Below are positions 49,191-57,855 of a stretch of DNA of 64,000 nucleotides, piece by piece. The stretch is from Arthrobacter sp. V1I9 (lineage in GTDB: Bacteria > Actinomycetota > Actinomycetes > Actinomycetales > Micrococcaceae), in NCBI RefSeq assembly GCF_030817075.1, contig NZ_JAUSYU010000001.1, positions 2,604,001-2,668,000 of the forward strand, given 5' to 3'. Position 1 is the first letter of the stretch; every line of letters begins with the position of its first letter. The notes under the pieces were generated by a model. That model did no database searches. It was not told where the DNA came from and was given only the letters and a program-made list of their open reading frames with translations. Both the position numbers and the translations under genes were made by a program.

Positions 49191-50324
49191 TCAGAGGACG
49201 TCGGTATCCCCGCTGGCCTTGAGGGCGTCCACCGCTGCCTTGACCCGCTGAGAGTTGGCCATGGTGGTCACGAGCAGCGCATCCGGGGTGTCCACAATGA
49301 CAACGTCCTCGATACCGATGAGGGCGATCACACGCTTGGTGTCGCTGACCACCACACCGCTGGAGTTTTCGGTGAAGACGCGCGCGCCCTCCCCGAGCAC
49401 CGTGACGTCGTCCACTTCCTTGGCACTGTTGAGCCTGCCCACGGAAGCAAAGTCGCCGACGTCGTCCCAGCGGAAGGAGCCGGGCACGACGGCGACGTCC
49501 CCCGCTTCGGCGGCAGGTTCGGCGACGGCGTAGTCGATGGCTATTTTGGGCAGGGTGGGCCAGACGCGGGCCGTGACTTCGTCGCGGGCGGGGGTATCCC
49601 AGGCGCGCGCAATTTCCTGCAGGCCCTGGAACAGCTCGGGCTGGTTGGCTTCGAGGTGTTTGAGCAGCAGTGCAACCGGCGCCACAAACATGCCGGCGTT
49701 CCAGACGTAGTTGCCGCTGTCCACGTACTGCTGGGCTACTTCCTCGTTCGGCTTTTCGACGAACTCCACTACGTCCTGGGCACTGGGGGCACCGTCGATG
49801 TGGAGGTCCCGGCCGGACCGGATGTAGCCGAACCCGATGGAGGGGTGCGTGGGCTTGATGCCGATCGTGACAATCTTGCCGGCGGCGGCAGTGTGGATGG
49901 CCTCCCGGACGGCCTGCTGGAAGAGGCTGTCCGGACTGATCACGTGGTCTGCCGCGAAGGAACCCATGATGGTGTCCGGATCACGCTCGTGGAGGATGGC
50001 GGCGGCAAGGCCGATTGCCGCGCCGGAATCCTTGGGCTCGGACTCCAGGACCAGGTCCGAATCCTGGACTTCCGGAAGCTGCCGGCACACCGCTTCACGG
50101 TGGGCCTGCCCCGTAACCACCAGCACCCTGCTTCCGGCGAGCGGGTGCAGCCGGTCGTAGGTGGCGCGCAGCAGCGTGCTGCCCGAACCGGTGAGATCGT
50201 GCAGGAACTTGGGAGCTGCGGCTCGCGACAGGGGCCAAAGGCGGGTCCCCACTCCGCCTGCCGGGATCACCGCAATGAAGCGGTCAAGGGGTGAAACCGG
50301 GCTTGTCACTTTGTCTGTACTCAT
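49191..50324 (-). CDS. manC: Mannose-1-phosphate guanylyltransferase
   Basis: 377 residues, GTP + mannose-1-P to GDP-mannose, for glycolipid and polysaccharide mannosylation. The nucleotide loop VIPAGGVGTRLWPLSR is at about residues 18-33 and PKFL follows. FAADHVI near 130, GFGYI near 175, FVEKP near 200 and NYVWNAGMF near 215 complete the family set. ATG 50324 begins MSTDKVTSP; the longer frame is not family-like. It diverges from sdhC. Confidence 0.93.
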   Translation of the reverse strand: MSTDKVTSPVSPLDRFIAVIPAGGVGTRLWPLSRAAAPKFLHDLTGSGSTLLRATYDRLHPLAGSRVLVVTGQAHREAVCRQLPEVQDSDLVLESEPKDSGAAIGLAAAILHERDPDTIMGSFAADHVISPDSLFQQAVREAIHTAAAGKIVTIGIKPTHPSIGFGYIRSGRDLHIDGAPSAQDVVEFVEKPNEEVAQQYVDSGNYVWNAGMFVAPVALLLKHLEANQPELFQGLQEIARAWDTPARDEVTARVWPTLPKIAIDYAVAEPAAEAGDVAVVPGSFRWDDVGDFASVGRLNSAKEVDDVTVLGEGARVFTENSSGVVVSDTKRVIALIGIEDVVIVDTPDALLVTTMANSQRVKAAVDALKASGDTDVL

Positions 50325-50472
50325 CAGTCCCCACTTTAGCCGACCGGATACAGAGGGCCCCTTCCAGCGCCCCCAGCCGCAACATATACCGCCCGGGCTG
50401 CAGGGAATTGTGGCGTTTGTCTCATTAATCGGCGGATTCCTTGCCGTTACTGGGCACCAAGGAGTTCCTAAA

Positions 50473-50510
50473 TTGAATAAGCTGTTAGCGGAGCCTAGAT
50501 TTAGGCTCCG
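50473..50510 (+). promoter_or_regulatory. sdh promoter with palindrome over the -10 box
   Basis: TTGAAT at 50473-50478 and TAGATT at 50496-50501 are 17 bases apart, a sigma70-type pair. CGGAGCCTA-GATT-TAGGCTCCG (50489-50510) is a perfect 9-base inverted repeat centred on that -10. A repressor here would block transcription directly; alternatively the repeat forms a 5' leader hairpin. Confidence 0.6.
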
Positions 50511-50590
50511 AGCTACGAGTGCTCTCGCAGCAGGCGTTCCCCCCGCGTGGATCCCATGCCAGCGCCGCTGTGTTGCAGGGAGGTTTATCA

Positions 50591-50971
50591 GTGCCGACAA
50601 AACCAGCTGGCACCTTGTACCGCGGCCGTGAAGGCATGTGGTCCTGGGTAGGACACCGGATTACCGGTGTAGTGATCTTTTTCTTCTTGTTGGTCCATGT
50701 CTTGGACACCTCCTTGGTACGGGTGTCTCCGGAGGCCTACACCGCGGTGATCGGTGCCTACAAGAACCCCCTGATGGCCCTGGGTGAGACCGGCCTTGTT
50801 GCCGCCATCGTTTTCCACGCTTTCAACGGCCTGCGCATCATCGCGGTGGACTTCTGGAAGAAGGGCGCCAAGTACCAGCGCCAGATGCTCTGGGCAGTCC
50901 TGGGCCTCTGGGTGGTCACCATGGTCGCCTTCTCCATCCGCCACCTGTCCCTCGCGCTCGGAGGTCACTAA
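50591..50971 (+). CDS. sdhC: Succinate dehydrogenase cytochrome b subunit SdhC
   Basis: 126 residues with three membrane helices (about 22-45, 60-80, 97-118) that anchor SDH and bind haem and quinone. RGREGMWSWVGHRITGVVIFFFLLVHVLD holds the family motif with the haem-associated histidines. GTG 50591 is set by a strong GGGAGG seven bases ahead. First gene of sdhCDAB. Confidence 0.94.
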   Translation: MPTKPAGTLYRGREGMWSWVGHRITGVVIFFFLLVHVLDTSLVRVSPEAYTAVIGAYKNPLMALGETGLVAAIVFHAFNGLRIIAVDFWKKGAKYQRQMLWAVLGLWVVTMVAFSIRHLSLALGGH

Positions 50972-50974
50972 GCC

Positions 50975-51436
50975 ATGTCTGCAACCATCGAGAGCCCGCG
51001 CAGCGGTCGTATCGCCCCCCAGTACCGACGCACGGGCGGAAGCCGTGGCAACTTCGAGATGATCGCCTGGCTGTTCATGCGGCTTTCCGGCGTGGTGCTG
51101 GTAATCCTTATCTTCGGCCACCTTTTTGTGAACCTCCTGGTGGGCGAAGGCATCCACGCCATCGACTTCGGCTTTGTTGCCGGCAAGTGGGCAGACCCGT
51201 TCTGGCAGTTCTGGGACCTCACCATGCTCTGGCTGGCCATGCTGCACGGCACCAACGGCGTCCGCACCATCATCAACGACTACGCCGAAAAGGATTCAAC
51301 CCGCCGCTGGCTGAAGACGGTCCTCTACTCGGCCACCGTCGTCATCATCGTGCTGGGCACCCTGGTGATCTTTACCTTCAACCCGTGCCCCGTGGTTGAC
51401 GGCGTTCCCCTGCCTGGCGGGTTCTGCCCTGCCTAG
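50975..51436 (+). CDS. sdhD: Succinate dehydrogenase membrane anchor subunit SdhD
   Basis: 153 residues. Three helices are visible: IAWLFMRLSGVVLVILIFGHLFVNLL (about 30-55), the WDLTMLWLAMLHGTNGVR segment (about 80-98) and a C-terminal one (115-138). It starts 3 bases after sdhC and likely supplies the second axial haem ligand. The end is a short extracytoplasmic tail with two cysteines. Confidence 0.93.
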   Translation: MSATIESPRSGRIAPQYRRTGGSRGNFEMIAWLFMRLSGVVLVILIFGHLFVNLLVGEGIHAIDFGFVAGKWADPFWQFWDLTMLWLAMLHGTNGVRTIINDYAEKDSTRRWLKTVLYSATVVIIVLGTLVIFTFNPCPVVDGVPLPGGFCPA

Positions 51437-51452
51437 CACCGGCAGCATCCCG

Positions 51453-51476
51453 GGCCCGCGGGTACAACCGCGGGCC
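51453..51476 (+). terminator. Terminator-like hairpin between sdhD and sdhA
   Basis: Perfect 9-base arms (51453-51461, 51468-51476) and then TTGTTTTG. It lies inside the sdhCDAB operon, 69 bases before sdhA, and could be an attenuator or an RNA processing site. Confidence 0.6.
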
Positions 51477-51544
51477 TTGTTTTGCGGAGCGGGCAACGCC
51501 CGACCGTTGTTTTATAGCGAATTTTGAGAGAAAGAGCGTCTGGT

Positions 51545-53344
51545 ATGCAGGTCCATAAGTACGACGTCGTCATCGTCGGTGCCGGTGGCGCTGGCATGCG
51601 CGCCGCGATCGAGTCCGGTCAACGCGCCCGCACAGCAGTACTGACCAAGCTCTACCCCACCCGCTCGCACACCGGTGCGGCGCAGGGTGGCATGTGTGCA
51701 GCCCTTGCCAATGTCGAGGAAGACAACTGGGAGTGGCACACGTTCGACACCGTCAAGGGCGGCGATTACCTGGTTGACCAGGACGCCGCAGAGGTCATGG
51801 CCAAAGAGGCCATCGACGCCGTGCTGGACCTGGAAAAGATGGGCCTGCCGTTCAACCGCACGCCCGAAGGACGGATTGACCAGCGCCGGTTCGGCGGGCA
51901 CACCCGCGACCACGGCAAGGCTCCCGTCCGCCGCGCATGCTACGCCGCGGACCGTACCGGCCACATGATTTTGCAGACGCTGTACCAAAACTGCGTTAAG
52001 CACAACGTTGAGTTCTACAACGAGTACTACGTCCTGGACCTGCTGACGGTCGAAGAGGACGCAGTCCGCGAGGACGGCACGCCGTACAAGCAGAAGCGCG
52101 TTGCCGGTGTGGTTTCCTATGACCTCGCATCCGGTGAGCTGCACGTGTTCCAGGCCAAGTCCGTGGTGTTCGCCTCCGGCGGCGCCGGCAAGGTCTTCAA
52201 GACCACCTCCAACGCCCACACCCTCACCGGTGACGGCATGGGCATCGCGTTCCGCCGCGGCATTCCCCTGGAAGACATGGAGTTCTTCCAGTTCCACCCG
52301 ACCGGCCTCGCCGGTTTGGGCATCCTGCTTTCCGAAGCCGCCCGCGGTGAAGGCGCCATCCTCCGCAACTCGGAAGGTGAGCGCTTCATGGAGCGCTACG
52401 CCCCCACCATCAAGGACCTGGCGCCCCGAGACATCGTGGCCCGCTCCATGGCAAACGAAGTCCGCGAAGGCCGCGGCTGCGGCCCGAACAAGGACTACGT
52501 CCTCCTGGACCTCACGCACCTGGAGCCGGCGCACATCGATGCCAAACTCCCGGACATCACCGAGTTCGCCCGCACCTACCTTGGCGTGGAGCCCTACACG
52601 GAACCGGTTCCCGTTTTCCCGACGGCGCACTACGCCATGGGCGGCATTCCCACCAACATCACCACCGAGGTCCTGCAGGACAACGACACCGTGGTCCCCG
52701 GCCTGTACGCAGCCGGCGAGGTTGCGTGCGTCTCCGTTCACGGGTCCAACCGTTTGGGCACCAACTCGCTGCTGGACATCAACGTGTTCGGCAAGCGCGC
52801 CGGCATCGCCGCTGCGGAGTACGCCAAGACGGCTGATTTTGTGGAACTGCCGGAGAACCCGCTGGCATACACCACCGAACTGCTGGACATTGCCCGCAAC
52901 GGCGTCGGCGAAGAAAAGGTGGCTGTAATCCGTAAGGAACTGCAGGACACCATGGACGCCAACATGCAGGTATTCCGCACCGCGGACACCCTGAACCAGG
53001 TGCTGCGCGACATTGCCTCCTTCGAGGAACGGTACAAGCGCATCAACGTCCAGGACAAGGGCAAGCGCTTCAACCTTGACCTGCTCGAGGCCGTTGAGCT
53101 GGGCTTCCTGCTGGAACTGGCCAAGGTCATGACCGTGGCAGCCCTGCACCGCGAAGAATCCCGCGGCGGACACTTCCGCGAGGACTTCCCGGAACGCAAC
53201 GACGAGAAATTCATGAAGCACTCCATGGCGTACAAGGACGACCACGCGCCGGCGGACGGACCAGCAGAGGCAATCGCCGGTATCCGTCTGGCCACCAAGC
53301 CGGTTGTCTTTACCCGCTACGAGCCGATGGTGAGGAAGTACTAA
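51545..53344 (+). CDS. sdhA: Succinate dehydrogenase flavoprotein subunit SdhA
   Basis: 599-residue catalytic subunit oxidising succinate to fumarate. The FAD dinucleotide loop VVIVGAGGAGMRAA is at residues 8-21, the FAD-linking histidine is in TRSHTGAAQGG near 43, and the active-site signature RRFGGHTRDHGKAPVRR is near 120. HGSNRLGTNSLLD near 395 is also typical. Start ATG 51545 (MQVHKYD) is preferred over the earlier in-frame codon. Confidence 0.97.
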   Translation: MQVHKYDVVIVGAGGAGMRAAIESGQRARTAVLTKLYPTRSHTGAAQGGMCAALANVEEDNWEWHTFDTVKGGDYLVDQDAAEVMAKEAIDAVLDLEKMGLPFNRTPEGRIDQRRFGGHTRDHGKAPVRRACYAADRTGHMILQTLYQNCVKHNVEFYNEYYVLDLLTVEEDAVREDGTPYKQKRVAGVVSYDLASGELHVFQAKSVVFASGGAGKVFKTTSNAHTLTGDGMGIAFRRGIPLEDMEFFQFHPTGLAGLGILLSEAARGEGAILRNSEGERFMERYAPTIKDLAPRDIVARSMANEVREGRGCGPNKDYVLLDLTHLEPAHIDAKLPDITEFARTYLGVEPYTEPVPVFPTAHYAMGGIPTNITTEVLQDNDTVVPGLYAAGEVACVSVHGSNRLGTNSLLDINVFGKRAGIAAAEYAKTADFVELPENPLAYTTELLDIARNGVGEEKVAVIRKELQDTMDANMQVFRTADTLNQVLRDIASFEERYKRINVQDKGKRFNLDLLEAVELGFLLELAKVMTVAALHREESRGGHFREDFPERNDEKFMKHSMAYKDDHAPADGPAEAIAGIRLATKPVVFTRYEPMVRKY

Positions 53345-53345
53345 G

Positions 53346-54128
53346 ATGACCGCTGAAACCGCTGAGCCAGCCTCAAAGATTGAACTGCCTGCCGGCGTCG
53401 GCGGTGGCGGCGAAATCCCCACGTTCGATGTGCACATGCGCGTCCGCCGGTACAACCCGGAGGTCTCCGAAGAAGCCACCTGGGATGACTTCCACCTCAC
53501 CATGTACGGCACCGACCGTGTCCTCGACGCCCTGCACAAGGTCAAGTGGGAAATGGACGGCAGCCTGTCCTTCCGCCGCTCCTGCGCGCACGGCGTCTGC
53601 GGGTCCGACGCCATGCGCATCAACGGCCGCAACCGCCTCGCCTGCAAGACGCTCCTGAAGGACCTGGACACGTCCAAGCCCATCACCGTGGAGCCCATCA
53701 AGGGCCTGCCGGTGGAGAAGGACCTCATTGTGGACATGGAGCCGTTCTTCCAGTCCTACCGCGAGGTTATGCCGTTCCTCATCAACAAGGGCCACGAGCC
53801 CACCAAGGAACGCCTTCAGTCCGCCGAGGACCGGGAGCGCTTCGATGACACCACCAAGTGCATCCTTTGCGCCGCGTGCACGTCCTCCTGCCCCGTGTTC
53901 TGGACCGACGGCCAGTACTTCGGCCCGGCCGCGATCGTCAACGCGCACCGCTTCATCTTCGATTCACGCGATGACGCCGGCGACATGCGCCTGGAGATCC
54001 TTAACGACAAGGAAGGCGTGTGGCGCTGCCGCACCACCTTCAACTGCTCGGAAGCATGCCCCCGTGGCATCCAGGTGACCCAGGCCATCCAAGAGGTCAA
54101 GCAGGCCATTCTCTCCCGCAAGATCTGA
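53346..54128 (+). CDS. sdhB: Succinate dehydrogenase iron-sulfur subunit SdhB
   Basis: 260 residues. The [2Fe-2S] motif SCAHGVCGSDAM is near residue 79, and the two ferredoxin-type groups CILCAACTSSCP near 175 and CSEACPRGI near 235 bind the [4Fe-4S] and [3Fe-4S] clusters. It transfers electrons from SdhA to quinone. The ATG is 1 base after the sdhA stop. Last gene of the operon. Confidence 0.97.
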   Translation: MTAETAEPASKIELPAGVGGGGEIPTFDVHMRVRRYNPEVSEEATWDDFHLTMYGTDRVLDALHKVKWEMDGSLSFRRSCAHGVCGSDAMRINGRNRLACKTLLKDLDTSKPITVEPIKGLPVEKDLIVDMEPFFQSYREVMPFLINKGHEPTKERLQSAEDRERFDDTTKCILCAACTSSCPVFWTDGQYFGPAAIVNAHRFIFDSRDDAGDMRLEILNDKEGVWRCRTTFNCSEACPRGIQVTQAIQEVKQAILSRKI

Positions 54129-54142
54129 CAAAGGATTTAGCG

Positions 54143-54186
54143 GACGACGGCGCTGTCCCCCACCTAAGGGGGTCGGCGCCGTCGTC
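54143..54186 (+). terminator. sdh operon terminator
   Basis: Perfect 11-base arms GACGACGGCGC/GCGCCGTCGTC (54143-54153, 54176-54186) with a CCCCC/GGGGG inner stem, then GTTT. Confidence 0.8.
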
Positions 54187-54229
54187 GTTTCCGCAGTTGA
54201 GCACCTCCGCATCGAAGAAAGGGGACGCC

Positions 54230-55000
54230 GTGTCCCGCTCTGAAAAAGTTTCCTTTGCAGGTTCCACCGGCGAGATGCTCTCCGGCATCATCGACGTTCC
54301 CGAGGGCCCGGTGAAGGGTTGGGGGGTCTTCTCCCACGGGTTCACGCTGGGCAAGGACGCGCCGTCGGCTTCGCGCATGTGCAAGGCGCTGGCGGACAGC
54401 GGCGTGGGCATGCTGCGGTTCGACAACCTGGGCCTGGGCGGCTCGGCCGGCGAGTGGTCCGCGGGTTCCTTCAGCCACAAGGTGGCAGACACGGTGAAGG
54501 CCGCGGAGTTTATGCGGAGCGAGGGGAAACAGATTTCCCTGCTGGTGGGGCATTCCTTCGGCGGCGCCGCAGTGCTGGCGGCTGCCCGGGAGATTCCCGA
54601 GCTCGACGCCGTCGCTACCGTTGGGGCGCCCTTCTCACCCAAGCATGTGGCGCACGTCTTCGACGCTGCGCTGGACAGGATCCTGAGCGAAGGCAGCGCC
54701 GAGGTGGACCTCGGCGGGAAGCGGGTGGAGATCCGCAAGCACTTTGTGGAGGACCTGGAGAACGCCGACCTCACTGATTGCATCAAGCAGCTGCACAAGC
54801 CGCTGATGGTGCTGCACTCCCCCACGGACAACACGGTGGGCATCGAGAATGCCAGCACCATCTTCCAGACGGCTCGGCATCCCCGGAACTTCGTTTCCCT
54901 CGAAGGCAGTGACCACCTCCTGACCGGAAAGGGCCAGGCCGCCCGGGCTGCCAGGATTATCGCTGCCTGGGCCGACCAATACCTCGACGCCGGCCAGTAG
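54230..55000 (+). CDS. Alpha/beta hydrolase family protein
   Basis: 256 residues. The nucleophile elbow is GHSFGGAA near residue 101 (Ser), with the FSHGFTLGKDAPS oxyanion region near 33 and a C-terminal SLEGSDHLL supplying the histidine. It is like bacterial OsmC-associated hydrolases and acyl-esterases without a known substrate. GTG 54230 is chosen from GAAAGGGGA four to nine bases ahead. It converges on the YihY-type gene, whose 3' end it overlaps by about 44 bases. Confidence 0.85.
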   Translation: MSRSEKVSFAGSTGEMLSGIIDVPEGPVKGWGVFSHGFTLGKDAPSASRMCKALADSGVGMLRFDNLGLGGSAGEWSAGSFSHKVADTVKAAEFMRSEGKQISLLVGHSFGGAAVLAAAREIPELDAVATVGAPFSPKHVAHVFDAALDRILSEGSAEVDLGGKRVEIRKHFVEDLENADLTDCIKQLHKPLMVLHSPTDNTVGIENASTIFQTARHPRNFVSLEGSDHLLTGKGQAARAARIIAAWADQYLDAGQ

Positions 55001-56201
55001 CCGGGGCGGCGGTGTCCGTGCGCACCGACGCCTTGCCCGGCTGGACAGGCACCTTGCCGGGCTGGACCTGGCGGGCTCCCCAGGTGCCCTTCTCGTGCCC
55101 TGAAGACTGGTGCTTGAGGTCGGCCTCCCGGATGGCGGCCCATCCCGCCGAGATGAGGTAGACCTGGCTCACCAGGTTGAACCAGATCAGCAGCCCGATG
55201 ATGATGGCGAACGGCGCGAGGATGGGATTTCGTCCGGCGCCGGCCAGCAGTTCGGTGCTGAAGACCTGCAGGACGGTAGTGCCCACTGCGGCCAGGATGG
55301 TGCCTTCGAGGAGCGCCCGCCGTGACAGCTTCAAGCTTCCGGCCAGCCGGAACATAATGATTGCGGTCACCCAGCTCAACACCAGGGGAACCCCAATCTT
55401 GATGGACGTGGTCAGCGGGCCCGCCAGTACGGCGTCGAGCCGCAGGAAGTCCGAGACCCACCCGGCTGCCGTGCCGAAGACCAGGGACGCGCCGGCGCTG
55501 ATGACGAGGGCAACACCCAGCAGAAGCAGCGTGCCGGCGTCGCGCAGTTTCAAAAGGATGGGGTTGACCAGCAGCGGGGACAGCACCATAACGCCGCGCA
55601 GCCCGTCCCGAAGTCCGGCAATCCATCGCAGGGACGTAAAGACGGTGACTGCTGCGGCGATGGTTGCGGTCCAGCCGAGCCCGTCCGGGTTGAGCAAGTC
55701 CTGCGGATCGACGAGCCCTTCGGCGCCGTTCAGCTTCAGGAGCCCGGGCGCGCTTTGGGCCACGCTGCTGATGATGGTGTCCAGGAGCGCAGGCTGTCCG
55801 CGCAGCACCAGCCCGGCGATGGAGAAGCCGGTGGTGAGCAGGCCGGTGATGGAAAAGAACATGTTGAAGCCAATGCCGGCGCTCATCAGCGGGCCGTGCT
55901 GAAGGGTGTAGTGCCGGAAGGCGCGCATGGGCCGGAGCGCGTTGAGGCGGGCAAGGAGCCAATGGAAGGTGGCCATCAGGGTGGCGAACGGGCCGCCCCC
56001 TGCCCGGCGTGCCTTGCCCAGCTCCATCTGCTTTTGGATGACGGCAAGCTTTAGCCGGGCCTGCTCAGTGGGAAGTGGCTGTTGTTCCGCTTGCTTCGGT
56101 GGCTGTGTCCGCGGCGGCGTCCGTGAATCTGGTGCCGGCGTCGTTGTCAGTTTCGGTCCCAAAGTCCAGCTCTTCCCGTAGCTGCCAGATGCCGTCAGCA
56201 T
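54957..56201 (-). CDS. YihY/UPF0761 family membrane protein
   Basis: Up to 414 residues; start uncertain. ATG 56201 lies inside the upstream gene and would overlap it by 137 bases; ATG 56027 (MELGKARRAGG) is a shorter option. Six or so helices from about residue 105 to 365 follow the YihY/BrkB pattern, including HYTLQHGPLMSAGIGFNMFFSITGLL and PFAIIIGLLIWFNLVSQVYLISAGWAAI. The C-terminus is basic and Gly/Pro-rich. The family was once called ribonuclease BN; no such activity is expected. It ends 41 bases inside the convergent hydrolase gene. Confidence 0.8.
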   Translation of the reverse strand: MLTASGSYGKSWTLGPKLTTTPAPDSRTPPRTQPPKQAEQQPLPTEQARLKLAVIQKQMELGKARRAGGGPFATLMATFHWLLARLNALRPMRAFRHYTLQHGPLMSAGIGFNMFFSITGLLTTGFSIAGLVLRGQPALLDTIISSVAQSAPGLLKLNGAEGLVDPQDLLNPDGLGWTATIAAAVTVFTSLRWIAGLRDGLRGVMVLSPLLVNPILLKLRDAGTLLLLGVALVISAGASLVFGTAAGWVSDFLRLDAVLAGPLTTSIKIGVPLVLSWVTAIIMFRLAGSLKLSRRALLEGTILAAVGTTVLQVFSTELLAGAGRNPILAPFAIIIGLLIWFNLVSQVYLISAGWAAIREADLKHQSSGHEKGTWGARQVQPGKVPVQPGKASVRTDTAAPATGRRRGIGRPRQR

Positions 56202-56787
56202 CGTGCTCGTAAAGTCCCATGCTAACCACGGGGAAGGTGGCCCTGTAGTTCTTCAGCACCGTTTCGGCTTCATCGAGGCTTTCCGGGGCGACGTCGTGGG
56301 CGATGGTGACGTGCGGGTGGTAGGCGAAGGGCAGTTCGCGCTGGAGCGGGCCCTGCTGCAGCTTTTCGTGCAGGTCAACACAGTCCGCGAAGCCGTCCTC
56401 CACATTGATGAAGACCACGGGCGAAACCGGACGGAACGTCCCGGTCCCGGCGATGGTGACCATAAAGGGACTTTGGTTCAGTGCCACCTGCCGGACATGC
56501 TCCAGAGTGGCCTCCCAGTCCTGGGTTGGAGTGGTGGTGACCAGTGTGATGTGGGCCGGCACCACGTCGGCGAGCGGGTCGCCGAACGAAGCCCGCCAAC
56601 GCTGCAGCTCTTCAGCCACATCCGGCGGAAAGCCCAGGATGACGCCCACACTGACGTCTTCCGTACGGGGCGCGGTGGCAGCCTTCCTGCCGGAAGCCTC
56701 CGCTGGGTCGCCTTGGGGGTTACCGGACATTCCCGCCACCTTGGTGGAGCGGGAGCCTTCCCTTGCGGTGACTTTGCTGGATGGCAT
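56065..56787 (-). CDS. 2'-5' RNA ligase / 2H phosphoesterase family protein
   Basis: 240 residues. The two HxT motifs of the 2H fold are in VPAHITLVTTT near residue 78 and YHPHVTIAHD near 160. This group cleaves or joins cyclic phosphate or 2'-5' RNA linkages. The N-terminal 45 residues and the last 30 are polar and likely disordered. ATG 56787 starts 4 bases after the trpS stop, so it is in the xthA-trpS operon. Confidence 0.85.
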   Translation of the reverse strand: MPSSKVTAREGSRSTKVAGMSGNPQGDPAEASGRKAATAPRTEDVSVGVILGFPPDVAEELQRWRASFGDPLADVVPAHITLVTTTPTQDWEATLEHVRQVALNQSPFMVTIAGTGTFRPVSPVVFINVEDGFADCVDLHEKLQQGPLQRELPFAYHPHVTIAHDVAPESLDEAETVLKNYRATFPVVSMGLYEHDADGIWQLREELDFGTETDNDAGTRFTDAAADTATEASGTTATSH

Positions 56788-56791
56788 GGCG

Positions 56792-57835
56792 CTAGCGGAC
56801 TCCTGCAAGGGAGAAGGACGGAAGGAAGCCCATGTGCTCGTAAACCTGACCCAGAGTTACGGAAGCGATTTCGCGGGCACGCTCGGCGCCGTGCGCCAGC
56901 AGCCTGTCCAGTTCCGCCGGGTCTGACATCAGCTCGTTGGTGCGGTCACGGAGCGGCGTGACGAACTCCACCACCACCTCGGCGAGGTCCACCTTCAGGT
57001 GGCCATACATCTTCCCCTGGTACTCGGCTTCGAGTTCCGCCACCGACTTACCCGTCAGGGACGAGTAGATGGTCAGCAGGTTGGAGACGCCGGGCTTCTC
57101 TTCAGAGTCGAACCTGATTTCCGTCCCGGCATCAGTCACTGCGGACTTGATGCGCTTTGCGGCGATCTTGGGGTCTTCCAGCAGCTGGATGGCGCCGTTG
57201 GGTGACTCACCCGTCTTCGACATCTTGGCGCTGGGGTTCTGGAGGTCGTAGATTTTGGCACGTTCCTTGACGATGGTGGCCTCAGGAACCGTGAACGTGG
57301 GGCCGAACCTCGTGTTGAAGCGCTGGGCCAGGTTCCGGGTCAGCTCCAGGTGCTGGCGCTGGTCCTCCCCCACCGGCACCAGGTCCGTCTGGTACAGCAG
57401 GATGTCCGCGGCCATGAGGGTGGGGTAGGCGAACAGCCCCAGGGTGGCGGCGTCGGCGCCGGACTTCTGGGTCTTGTCCTTGAACTGGGTCATCCGGGAG
57501 GCTTCACCGAAACCGGTGATGCAGTTCAGGGCCCAGGCCAGCTGCGCGTGCTCGGGCACGTGGGACTGGACGAAGAAAATGCTTTTGTCCGGATCGATGC
57601 CGGCCGCGATGTACTGGGCAGCCACGATGCGCGTACGCTTCGCCAGTTCAGCGGGGTCAAAGTCCACGGTGACGGCGTGCAGGTCCGGGATGAAGAAGAC
57701 GGCGTCGTACTCGGCCTGCATGTCCACCCAGTTGCGGACCGCGCCGATGTAGTTGCCCAGGTGCAGCGAGTCCGCTGTGGGCTTGGCGCCGGAAAGGATG
57801 CGCTTCTTGGTTGCCGTGGAAGTCTGGCTAGTCAT
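56792..57835 (-). CDS. trpS: Tryptophanyl-tRNA synthetase
   Basis: 347-residue class I synthetase. The HIGH-type motif is [18 protein letters not shown] near residue 17 and the KMSKS motif is [11 protein letters not shown] near 206, with [27 protein letters not shown] between. ATG 57835 ([11 protein letters not shown]) has GAAGG ten bases ahead. It begins 20 bases after xthA. Confidence 0.97.
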   Translation of the reverse strand: MTSQTSTATKKRILSGAKPTADSLHLGNYIGAVRNWVDMQAEYDAVFFIPDLHAVTVDFDPAELAKRTRIVAAQYIAAGIDPDKSIFFVQSHVPEHAQLAWALNCITGFGEASRMTQFKDKTQKSGADAATLGLFAYPTLMAADILLYQTDLVPVGEDQRQHLELTRNLAQRFNTRFGPTFTVPEATIVKERAKIYDLQNPSAKMSKTGESPNGAIQLLEDPKIAAKRIKSAVTDAGTEIRFDSEEKPGVSNLLTIYSSLTGKSVAELEAEYQGKMYGHLKVDLAEVVVEFVTPLRDRTNELMSDPAELDRLLAHGAERAREIASVTLGQVYEHMGFLPSFSLAGVR

Positions 57836-57855
57836 GGGGAGGAAACCTTCGGGGC

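Noticed and set aside
51524..51544. Earlier sdhA start adding MRERASG
   Set aside because: The family begins at MQVHKYD, and the purine-rich ribosome site GAGAGAAAGAG lies across the earlier codon's own start region.
51512..53737. Very long open frame antisense to sdhA/sdhB (over 700 codons)
   Set aside because: It mirrors the sense gene's codon pattern in GC-rich DNA, has no family resemblance or ribosome site, and sdhA/sdhB are unmistakable.
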